Assembly: GCA_021234155.1 (NCBI GenBank)
Contig: JAJEKV010000063.1
Coordinates: forward strand, 6,631,710-6,695,709
DNA: 64,000 bases
Direction: 5' to 3'
DNA from: Isoetes taiwanensis
Taxonomy: Eukaryota; Streptophyta; Lycopodiopsida; Isoetales; Isoetaceae
Position numbers and translations under genes: made by a program. Positions within the stretch are counted from its first letter, which is position 1. Each line of letters opens with the position of its first letter. This document shows positions 1-8,725 of the stretch, in pieces. The notes beneath the pieces were generated by a model that saw only the letters and a program-made list of their open reading frames with translations, was not told the DNA's origin and ran no database searches.

Positions 1-98
1 TGAAAGGTTGGGCCAACTTCACTCATGTAGAATATGTTGCTCCAGATTCTGTAACATTTGTTAACGCTACTCTTGTACACCCTTTATATTCTTTCTAG
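1..98 (+). CDS. 3' end of a dirigent protein gene (cut by window edge)
   Basis: Only the last 31 codons and the TAG stop (96-98) lie in the window; the reading frame starts at base 3. The 98 bases are identical to the 3' end of the complete dirigent gene at 41307-41843 (offset 41745), so the assignment rests on that paralogue. The encoded tail contains the last beta-strands of the dirigent barrel and two N-glycosylation sequons (NFT, NAT). The perfect coding match and near-identical downstream flank point to a recent segmental duplication. Whether the missing 5' part is intact cannot be judged. Confidence 0.85.
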   Translation, partial: KGWANFTHVEYVAPDSVTFVNATLVHPLYSF

Positions 99-483
99 TT
101 CATCCAAGAAGCATCATCTCATCATACAGATTGAAGATTATGCTCTTAATTTTGTACTAATTTATCAGAATAATATTTACTTTGTACTAATATAATATAT
201 TGAAGCATATAATGTTTACACATCCCTCTTAATCTCTATAAATCCACAAAATAAACATCTCAAATCAGTCCTTATAATTCAGTGGATGATGAAGGCAATC
301 AAATCAAAGTTCTTGAGAAAGCATGATATCGTTAAGAAATGGCTTCCAACTTGGAAATGATGATTCATAGAATTAAAATATATATGGCAAGTAGATAGAT
401 GATCAATGGTAAGTGCATGTATTTACGGTGTTTGACGCATAAGATAGGATGGTAATTATGTGAATGTTTCAGTTTAGACAACA

Positions 484-484
<1 letters not shown>

Positions 485-518
<34 letters not shown>
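485..518. repeat. Poly(A) run, 34 bases
   Basis: An uninterrupted A-run. The paralogous position (about 42213) has only about ten A's, so length differs between the two copies of the segmental duplication. This could be slippage or assembly noise. Confidence 0.9.
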
Positions 519-521
<3 letters not shown>

Positions 522-881
522 CAGGGTTCTTTGTTTGAGGGATCATGTGTTAAGAACTGAAATCGTGGTGCTTCCAGCAGGGGTGATTCTCATTTTCTCG
601 GATTGATGGCATCCTAAAATTCTCAAAAGATTTGGGCAATGGAGAAGATGATAAAAGAAGCTTGGCAGACTGTGGTAGCAGCAGAAGGTCGAGTTTGTTC
701 AGAAAAGGCCGATTTGCGAAGTTATTTTCCTATCGATCTGTTCATTGCTAGCAATTTACTTAATCCGATTCATTCGGTGGGACGGGCTGCTTATTAAAAT
801 AGACACAATATAATCCCATAACAGATAACAGAAGAAGCATCTCCATGATAAGTTAAGACGGCCCTTGCCGGAACAGGCTTA

Positions 882-1997
882 TGCCCTTTTTCCATGGCAC
901 CTCTGTCTTATATTTAGCTTAATATTATTGGGCCACGTAAGATAATAAGTCACCATAGTTTTTCCACTACACAATTTAAGACATGTCTTAAATGGGTTCC
1001 GTACAAGTTGAGTGGAGCATTTTATTCCGGGGGAAACCCCCCGCCACAAAATAAGGTATGCATTTCTATCCTATCACAGGGCTGCTCTGCCGGATCTTTA
1101 GGGTGTCATAAAAAAGAGTAAACAGAAGAAGCAGCCATTACCGGAATGGATCGTCAGCCTGGCCATGGAATGGATCGTCGACTTGCAGACCTTCAGCTGA
1201 TTGAATCGTGGGGAACGGAATGGAAAAGGCCAAAGGCCATACTTTATAAATATCAGGTTTCGGATTTGCATTGACAGGTCGGATTAAGCGTCGGATTGCA
1301 GAACGGATTTGCAGGTGCAGGTCGAATTTGGTGTTGCAGATCGGCCTTGTAGCAGGTAATTGGTGTTTGTTCTTTGTTTCTTTGCAGCTGTAGGTAGGTT
1401 CCATCCAAAAAGTAGATTAATGACTGAAGAGGTGCTGTTGTGCTGCTGAAGAGGCACCGATTCCAACAGGACTGGGGCCGGGAAGATTTTGGAAATTAGA
1501 GAACAGCCTATGAAACTCTGTAGTCTTATGAACAGTCCTATGAAGATTTTGAAAAACCCTATTCCAGTAGAATGATACACCCACTGAATCCGGAGTAAAA
1601 TTTCACCAGAGAGGTTAGAGATGGCGCCTTGCAAACACACGGCAATCGATTGGAAATGAAAACAGAACCTCACAAACAGGTCGGATTCAAGCCCAAAACA
1701 GGTCGGATTCAAACCCAAAAGCAGGTCGAAAATCAGAAGGTCGAAAATCAGATGTTTCAGAAGGATTTTGGTTCGCCAACAGGATTTTAGTGTGAATATC
1801 TTGCTCTGTCCAGTGTTATTTTGCATAGTGGAAAACCGTCATTATAAGACATGTCTTATGTGAATAAGACATGTCTTATATTAAAGTAGTGGAAAACCAT
1901 TTTTTTTAAGACATGTCGTATAGGTGACGTGGAACCCAAAAGGATGTCTTATAAGAATAAGACAGCCATAAAATAAGACTGCTGTGGAAAAAGGGCC
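882..1997. mobile_element. Non-autonomous PIF/Harbinger (Tourist-like) element, 1116 bp
   Basis: The left end TGCCCTTTTTCCA and the right end TGGAAAAAGGGCC form terminal inverted repeats, flanked by TTA on both sides (879-881 and 1998-2000). A TTA target duplication is typical of PIF/Harbinger and Tourist MITEs. The duplicated copy at 42591-42593 carries a single TTA with no element, giving a natural empty site. Inverted similarity continues inward as TTTTCCACTAC/GTAGTGGAAAA, with the palindrome AAGACATGTCTTA near 978, 1846 and 1864 and a variant near 1907. The interior has short repeats of CAGGTCGGATT and no convincing coding frame, so movement would need a transposase in trans. A decayed Harbinger transposase lies at 61530-62244, but no shared ends were shown. 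Confidence 0.88.
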
Positions 1998-2039
1998 TTA
2001 ATCTAAGAATACTTTATTTTATTTTTTCTACGTCACGAG

Positions 2040-2250
2040 ACAACCAGGACAGAAAAATATGAGACATTTGGCGGTATGTCACATGGTATTTCCTCTCACC
2101 TCACCACAAGCAACTACCTTGAATGAAAGTTGCAGTTTATGTTGAAGCCATGGGTCCTAGAAAGTCAAGCATTGAATGGGTCAATTACTCTAAAATTACA
2201 TGTTTAGAAGATTCACGCAACTATCTTATTTGTTGTATCCTTGCAACTAG
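2040..2250 (+). promoter_or_regulatory. Dirigent-type upstream region without its gene
   Basis: This stretch resembles 42620-42840 closely and 29500-29715 more loosely. In the 29.5-kb copy it runs directly into a decayed dirigent signal-peptide sequence, and the motif TTGTTGTATCCTTGCA also lies just upstream of the intact gene (41236-41251). I infer that it is an orphaned promoter of a tandem dirigent array. No TATA box or gene follows here, so current activity is doubtful. Confidence 0.5.
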
Positions 2251-2261
2251 AAAAGATGTGA

Positions 2262-2358
2262 ACATAATGGGCAAGTTGAGAAAAGATGTGCACATATGGG
2301 CAAGTTGCAACTAGAAAAGATGTGCACATATGGGCAAGATGTGCACATATGGGCAAGT
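2262..2358 (+). repeat. Short tandem repeat of GATGTGCACATATGGGCAAG
   Basis: About four imperfect copies of a 20-30-bp unit, several preceded by AAAA. The paralogous site (about 42840-42865) has a single copy, so the array expanded in this copy after duplication. Confidence 0.8.
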
Positions 2359-2928
2359 CGAATTCGTTGAGAAACGACCAAGTTGGCGGAGTTCTTTTGT
2401 GCTCATATGGGCCATATCTACCATATCGGCCCATATGGGCCGGATACTATAGGTAAAAGCGAACAAACTTGAATAGTCTTTGAGATTTGTTTAAGGGTCT
2501 ATAGCATGGGCTAAAAATACATGAGCAGTTATAAGTTATCAAACCATATATAAAGCATGTTCCCCTTCTATTTTCTTTGATGCAAAAAAAAACCTAGGCT
2601 TGACACGTGGAAAAAAGCTGATGTACGCATGTGATGTCATGGTTCCTTTCTTTTTCTTGCTCTCCAAGCAATCCTAGCTATGTACGATTTCTTGGCTTTG
2701 CAAGCAATCTAGGTTCCTTGCTTTGCAATTCGCATGAACCCAAACAGATTTTTCAACGACCCAATTTAAGGTTTAGGTCGAGAGCTGGAGTTGTGGATTT
2801 GATTTGTGGAACAAAGGGCTGATCGGGCTATGGTGATCTTCAACGGGTTTTGAAGAAGGAAGAAAGGGTTGTGGGTATGCCGGATTTCCATAGCCGAGCG
2901 AGATTTGACTACATTCTTATTGTGATTC

Positions 2929-3115
2929 TTCCTCTTCTGTGATAGATGCCGAAGTTGAAGCTCCTACACTGCAGCCCAAATCTAAGGTTCATCATCCTTT
3001 GCCAGTTTTAGATCTGAACAAACCTCCTATGCTCTGCTCTGGGTATGGCAGATCAAAGTCTGATGCTGGTAGTGGTCTTAGATATGGCTCGGCTGGCTCA
3101 GCCGGCCAACATTAG
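2929..3115 (+). pseudogene. Exon-like fragment, unidentified
   Basis: One frame is open from about 2929 to a TAG near 3115 and has protein-like composition. It is rich in Ser, Gly and Pro and includes a PVLDLNKPP stretch resembling an EAR-type DLNxxP motif, followed by Gly/Ser-rich repeats. No start codon or splice context could be fixed, and the neighbouring sequence is repeat-derived. It may be a captured gene piece inside a transposon. The motif resemblance alone does not support a function. Confidence 0.25.
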
Positions 3116-4859
3116 AGTCTTTTTGAGCTCAATTAAGGGCCCTTACTCGATGCCACGTCAAAAAGCTCGCAGCCAATGGGGAGCCGAGCTTGTACAGAGT
3201 TTTTTTACCGAGCCTTGGTTTCGCCATTCCAGGTGTCAACTGCACGTAGCTTCGGTTATATCCGTGCCTCTAGCTTCGGGTGTCAGATTACACACGTAGC
3301 AATTATGACCGTTAGCTCCCGCCCCCGCTCAGGTATTTTCTTCAACAAAGTTTGCGCGAAGATCGATTGCCCGCGCCAAGGGAACTTCGATTTGCTCGGG
3401 AATAGCTTCGACCCCCGGACTTGTGTAGCATCCTGCGAGCCCCCAAAAAGGTGCTGCCAACAAACAGACGCATAGGATTATGTAGCCATCTAGCGGGCTT
3501 CTCTTGTTCTTTGTGATACCCGCATCGTGCTTATAGCTGGCTTCTTGGCCATACACAATGCATCATTATAAACAGTTTTGAACTGTACTTTGTGGGCCCC
3601 TCTGATTCGCCTCAGCAGTGCTTATCAGATTATTAGCCCTCTCTCTTTGTGGACCCCCCGGTGTCTTATTATCATCTCTTTTATATCTCTCGCTACGTCT
3701 GTGAGTGTCTCTTCTTTGTCCATCAGTGCTGGGAGTGGGAGATCCCACCTGACCTTGTTAAATTTGGACCTTATGTCTGTGTAGACCGGGCATTCCTTCT
3801 AAGTGAGTTTTGACCACAAAAAAGCTTCGGTCAAGGTAAAATCACCGAGTCTTTCCTAGTATTTCGATTCCGCTCCACATTCTAATTTGAATTCTGTGAC
3901 TTTAGATGGCTATAAGCTCTATCACAATGGGAAATGACTTTGAAAGCTTCGTGGTGTCGACCGGGAGCTTTGTTACACTCCAACCTGGAATGCGAGGTGA
4001 ATAGCGAGTCAAAAGATGCAGGAGAAGTGATGTTTCTGCACATTGGAAGGCTTTGGTGGTCGGTTTTCGATCAGGCAAAGAGATATTTGTACAAGTGAGT
4101 CATGTATACACTCCAACAAATATGGCAAAAGTAAAAATAAGCAAGAAGAACTTTCCCACGGTTAGAAGCAAATTGTAAGTATGTACTTCTATGCAATCCA
4201 TAAGTTACTTATCTAGTTCATTCCTATTCTCTCAGGTTTGTGTATATCTGATGTATAGAACACAATCTCTTCACAGTAGTGTATTCCATTGCTTTCACCA
4301 AGATATGGGCTCTTTGTTGTTCAAGGTAGCATACCAAAGCAGCCCAAAGAAAAGGGTATATGGTTCGAGGTATGAATACTTCCACGAAGATCCAAGCTTA
4401 TTGAGCTTCCATTGCCCAAATGTCCGAAAGCTATACCGGCAGCCTCCTCAATGCCACTTCGCCTTACTAGCACAGAGTAAGTTGTCACAGAAAATGTTTA
4501 CTGCATAAAAAGGAGAAGGAGGTTTCAAGGGCATGTGAAGACAAATTTAGGAATTGATTTGTTCATTGCCTTATTCAAGATGTTTAAGGCCCGGCACGGT
4601 GGATAGTTTTTAGATAGTCTATTTCTTGAAGGTCGGAGTGCTCGACTTCATGATGGAGCTGAATCTATCGAATGCGTGATAAGTCAAGACATGGTTCGGT
4701 TCGGATATTGCATCAGATATGAATCTATGTAATATAAATATAAGTGACGATTAATTAGAGATCTATTGTATATTGATTGAAAGGTTTGCTTTCAAAGTGT
4801 AACATAAAAATTTAAAGTAGCTAATGCATGATGCGAAAATATGAATATCATAAAATAAG
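3116..4859. other. Intergenic, no gene recognised
   Basis: Short open frames in this stretch overlap on both strands without conserved motifs or splice logic. It probably belongs to the repeat nest that separates the two halves of the segmental duplication. Nothing specific is supported. Confidence 0.5.
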
Positions 4860-4945
4860 GAGAAGAGTTGTTTTAAGACCCAGACGGCATGAAATTATGT
4901 ATAACATAAAATATGGAGTAGAGTTTTCGCACCGTGAGCTACGGT
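4860..4945 (+). repeat. Direct repeat unit with CACCGT-GCTACGGT palindrome, copy 1
   Basis: Contains TGTATAACATAAAATATGGA followed by TTTTCGCACCGTGAGCTACGG. The same module occurs twice at 5995-6104, in the same orientation. The pair brackets the minisatellite at 5.1-5.75 kb and may be the ends or a duplicated part of one element. Confidence 0.6.
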
Positions 4946-5097
4946 CTGCGAAATTCATTAGAGGTTTGATGGGATCACTTAAGGGCCCAACCCCGATGCC
5001 GATGGAAACCCACTAGGGTTGAGGCCCGAGACTCTAGGTTTCTAATGAACAGTTTGTAGATTCAAATCAGATTTCATTAACAATCTCAAGAGCGGGT

Positions 5098-5745
5098 TAC
5101 AATGCGATTTGCCATATCCATAACCAATGGTTACATGCATTTCGTGATCGCGTGGCTATTATGCAACACTTTATTTCTTTCTTTTAGGGGCGTATTTCAT
5201 GGTTATGTCCATGTTCCAAATGAATACATGCATTTTGCATTGTAACCACCGGCCCTTTTTTTCGTACTTTTCTTTTAGGGGTGAGTTACAAAGGCGAATT
5301 TGCCATGTCCACGTACCGACGGATACATGCATTTCGCATCTGAACCACGCAAAAAAAAAAAAAAAATTTAGGCGTGGTTACAAGGCAAATTTGCCGCGGT
5401 CCATAGCTCGACGGATACATGCATTTCAGATCGTAAAATCAAAAAAAAAAAAAAAAAAAGGGCTACATTCAAAGTCGCGAATTTGTCATGTCCACGACCG
5501 ACGGATACATGCATTTCGCGTAACCGCCCTAATTTTTTTTTTTTTTTTTTTAAAGGGCGAAGTTACAAAGGCGAATTTGCCATGTCCACAGTACCAAAGT
5601 AATATATGCATTTCGCGACCAGAACTACTATGTGTGTGTGTGTGTTTTTTTTTTCGCTCTTTCTTTTTCTTTATAGACCGTAGGCTACAAGTCTTGAATT
5701 TGTTACGCCCACAGCCCAACGGATACATGCATTTCAAGACCGTAA
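5098..5745 (+). repeat. Minisatellite, about seven degenerate units of 85-100 bp
   Basis: Each unit carries GGATACATGCATTTCG or a close variant, preceded by AATTTGCCATGTCCAC-like sequence and followed by a long A- or T-run. Units are seen near 5125, 5225, 5320, 5415, 5505, 5600 and 5725. The long open frames across it on both strands are a product of the repeat and do not indicate a gene. The alternating A-run/T-run tails are unusual for a plant satellite. Confidence 0.8.
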
Positions 5746-5994
5746 CCATCGTGGCCCACTCTTTCATAGTCAATTTGACAATAACTAACGAGAGACTACT
5801 TTTGAACTCACAAAACACTACTCAAAATTTAATGAAATAAAAAGAGTTGTGATTGCCTAAATATCAATGTTCATTGCTCTAAATTACTGAAAGCATCCTC
5901 ATTAACTTCCTCCCTTCAATTGAACCTCTTCTTGTATGGCAGCTATAAAATAAGAAAGTGTTGTTTTTGCAATCAGAGCCACGGTGCATAAATG

Positions 5995-6104
5995 TGTATA
6001 ACATAAAATATGGAAGTAAAGATTTAAGACCGTAGCCACGGTGCGAAAATTGTGTATAACATAAAATATGGAAACGTTATTTTCGCACCGTAGCTACGGT
6101 GTTA
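5995..6104 (+). repeat. Direct repeat unit with 16-bp palindrome, copies 2 and 3
   Basis: Two tandem versions of the module seen at 4860-4945. The second contains the perfect palindrome CACCGTAGCTACGGTG (about 6087-6102). The first carries the complementary arm, CCGTAGCCACGGTGCGAAAA. Confidence 0.6.
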
Positions 6105-6180
6105 GTCACTCTTGCATATCAAGCTGCTACTAAGGCACTCACCTTCAAACTATCACAAATTAAGGTGTTGTTCAACGAGA

Positions 6181-6823
6181 ATGGTAAAGAGTAAATCAAA
6201 TAAGGCATGGGAGTTATTTAGCACATGGTATGATAATATAGTAGAGAAAGAATGGAATTTTTGTCAGATGCATCCAAAAGAGTTTGAGGAGGAGATAGAG
6301 GAGCTAGTTGATGCAACCATCAGATACAATAATTTTTGCCCCATAAAGAGACGCTATGGTAGAGTGTAACAGGTTGCATATGGGGCATTCTTCATAGCTT
6401 CATGGCTAGAGTCGGACTTGACCGAAACCATGTTATGTGACCGATACCTTTACCGAAAGCATGCAAGCTTTAATTAAGATATTTCTGAAGGCTGATCAAG
6501 ACTGAATTAGGAGGTTTTTGAGGAGACTACCTGCAGAACTGTGCAGGAAGAAAGGCAAAGAAAGTTTTTACAGCGTAGACATTATGTTCAACACATACAT
6601 GATTTACAATAAGTCAAACCAAGATGACGGTTCTTCAAGTGTGGAGGTCGCTCAGATAGAATGTCCTGCCTCACCAGTAGAGGAGCAAGTAGATCCTGCA
6701 GAAAAGAAGCTCCTACTGGAAAACGAGGAGAATGAGGAGGTATTGGAAGAGGGGGTCTCTGAGAAGTTGGCCTTTAGCCCAGAGGTCTATATTCATAGCT
6801 CCAAAAAAGCAGAGTTTCATTAA
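6181..6823 (+). other. Two small open frames, unidentified
   Basis: A 62-codon frame starting at 6181 (Trp- and acidic-rich, with EFEEEIEELVDATIRYNNF) is followed by a second frame to 6823 that ends in an acidic stretch (EEQVDPAEKKLLLENEENEE). Amino-acid composition is protein-like, but no family was recognised, and the two are out of frame with each other. They could be exons or relics of one transposon gene. Low confidence. Confidence 0.25.
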
Positions 6824-6856
6824 AGTTGGAATTCTGGAGACAAGTTGGAATAATTT

Positions 6857-7013
6857 TTATATAGTATACTTGGAGGGTTATGTATACCTCAATACTTATA
6901 GTATGGTTATGTGTATTACATAAGGTTATGTATACATGTGTAAAGTAGTATACATCAAAACTTATATTACGGTTATGTGTACTACAAAAGGTTATGTATA
7001 CTTGTTGTATACT
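6857..7013 (+). repeat. Two-unit tandem repeat, about 77 bp each
   Basis: GGTTATGTGTAYTACAWAAGG followed by TTATGTATAC occurs twice in succession with a conserved TATAC-rich spacer. Confidence 0.6.
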
Positions 7014-7466
7014 AACACAACCAGATTACAATAAGATAACAAGTACTATTATTCTTCTACTATTACTCAATGATCGAACTAGCGTATATACCCGAGATCC
7101 TTTCGATCATGAACATTTGATACTCCCTATTCCACGAGATGGATGATAACATCGACGGATCGATAATGGCGAGGATTGAGAGCAACAAAGGTGAGCCGCC
7201 TTCAAGCGGTATATCTCGCCACAAGACCGCTTTGAAGTCCTCATGATTCATCTTGCAAGTGATAGAATCACGCTCAAGACCGTAATAAGTCATAGCTAGA
7301 CGGAGGCCAATGTTGCTGCACTCGGCAATTTGATGTATATTTATACCCACCAAAATTATTGATGGTATACCCACCAAAATTATTGATGGTATATACTCAC
7401 CAAAATTATTGATAGTATATACATAGAAATTATTGAATCATATACATGTATGGTACTGTGAATAAT

Positions 7467-7551
7467 GAATAATTCACATCAATAATTTTACTTCACTATA
7501 AAAGCAGCTCCATCCGTGGTAGAGCTCATTCATCTCCCATGGCTTCCTTTG
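7467..7551 (+). promoter_or_regulatory. Duplicated TATA/ATG leader module, copy 1
   Basis: Carries TTCACTATAAAAGCAGCTCC followed 30-45 bases later by CTCCCATGG. The same arrangement recurs at 8092-8172. A TATA-like box at a fixed distance from an ATG in a Kozak-like context suggests a core promoter plus leader that was duplicated with a transposon or gene fragment. Confidence 0.4.
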
Positions 7552-8091
7552 CCCGATCGTCCGTGAGAACATCCAATCCTTCAAAAGCTACCTTAGCTAT
7601 AATGATCCGCGGTGAATGCTACGTAAAATGGTATCAAACTTGATCCATGGTCGCAAATTCAAAGCAGATGGTCCTCCGCGAAAGTGCTTGCAAGAAGCTC
7701 ACTGTGTTAAGGTCCACCTTTATTGGCTTCCCCGATCGAGATCTTTGAGCCAATAGCATCACGCAGCTTTGATGTTGATGATGAGTGAATCAGACCGCTA
7801 AGGATATAATAATGACATGAGTACCTATGAACTATGCAAGCTCTCTTTTATTTTCAATCACACCTATATTAGTCAAGCAAAGAATGACGAAAGTGAATCA
7901 TCTATGATATGTATACCTGTTAAGGATATAATAATATAAGCACTTATGATTTGTGTATCTGTTAAGGATATATATAATATAAGCATAGTGAATATTAGTT
8001 GATGTATAGAATCTGAGTACATGATAGAATCATACCTGTATGAGTACATGATACTTGTATACGCCAATGATGGCGCTTACAAATACCACCC

Positions 8092-8172
8092 CAATAATTC
8101 ACATCAATAATTTTTACTTCACTATAAAAACAGCTCCATTCGGGGCTAGAGATCATTCATCTCCCATGGATT
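8092..8172 (+). promoter_or_regulatory. Duplicated TATA/ATG leader module, copy 2
   Basis: Same module as 7467-7551. Here CTATAAAAACAGC precedes the ATG at 8166, which opens a 65-codon frame. Confidence 0.4.
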
Positions 8173-8363
8173 ATTTGCCTTCTTCTGTTCACCACATCGA
8201 GGCGATCAAGTGCTCAATGAGCCACTCTGATCTTGTTGGTTGCCTAGATAGGCATATTCTTCTTGATCCCTACTTGCATGAAGAAAAGCTTTGGGCCAGA
8301 TTCATTGCCCTCAAGTCAATTGCAGGTTATGATCCATCCGATATGGCTTCCTCGAGCGCATGA
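8166..8363 (+). CDS. Small hypothetical ORF, 65 aa
   Basis: The ATG at 8166 lies in the context CTCCCATGG, about 45 bases after a TATA-like box. The protein begins MDYLPSSVHHIEAIK and has protein-like composition (LVGCLDRHILLDPYLHEEKLW), ending in a Ser-rich tail. No family was recognised. The leader is duplicated upstream (7467-7551), where the following ATG opens a different, short frame. It may be a truncated gene start carried by a repeat. Confidence 0.3.
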   Translation: MDYLPSSVHHIEAIKCSMSHSDLVGCLDRHILLDPYLHEEKLWARFIALKSIAGYDPSDMASSSA

Positions 8364-8725
8364 GCTATGAGATATCGTGGATCACTACTACATCCCCGAA
8401 GATGATTGAATCAATTGCTCAATACATAAGCACTTCGACCATCTTATCTATGAATCATGTATGCATTTATATATTAAAGATGTAAGCAGTTATATATGAT
8501 CACAAATATAGTAATGTACAAGATCTTATGTATTAAGATGAAAGATATGTATTACAAGTACAAGATCTCATGTATTAAGATGAACAATGTGCTATGTCTT
8601 TCCACATGTCTACAATATATTTCGAATTTGACTGTTTTTTGCCTCTTGCCATTGGCATCCCAAGCATAATGAATGGCATCTAAATTTTCGTATCTTGAAG
8701 GATCGAAGGATTAGGCCGCCAACGC

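Larger units (their letters stand above)
1..2432 (+). repeat. Segmental duplication, copy A (partner 41746-42950)
   Basis: Apart from the inserted element at 882-1997, this block aligns base for base with 41746-42950. Both contain the dirigent gene end, the downstream spacer, and a promoter-like stretch ending near the repeated GATGTGCACATATGGGCAAG motif. Differences are point changes, a longer A-run (485-518) and a local tandem expansion (2262-2358). The match stops around 2432 and resumes at 27489, where it pairs with 42955-43215. This implies that the DNA between was inserted into this copy or deleted from the other. Confidence 0.85.

Noticed and set aside
1284-1826. 180-codon - strand frame inside the Tourist-like element
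   Set aside because: No motif, and part of it translates the CAGGTCGGATT repeats. The element's ends mark it as non-autonomous.
5199-5840. 213-codon frame at 5.2 kb
   Set aside because: It is generated by the minisatellite and A/T-runs. Lys/Phe runs match the homopolymers.
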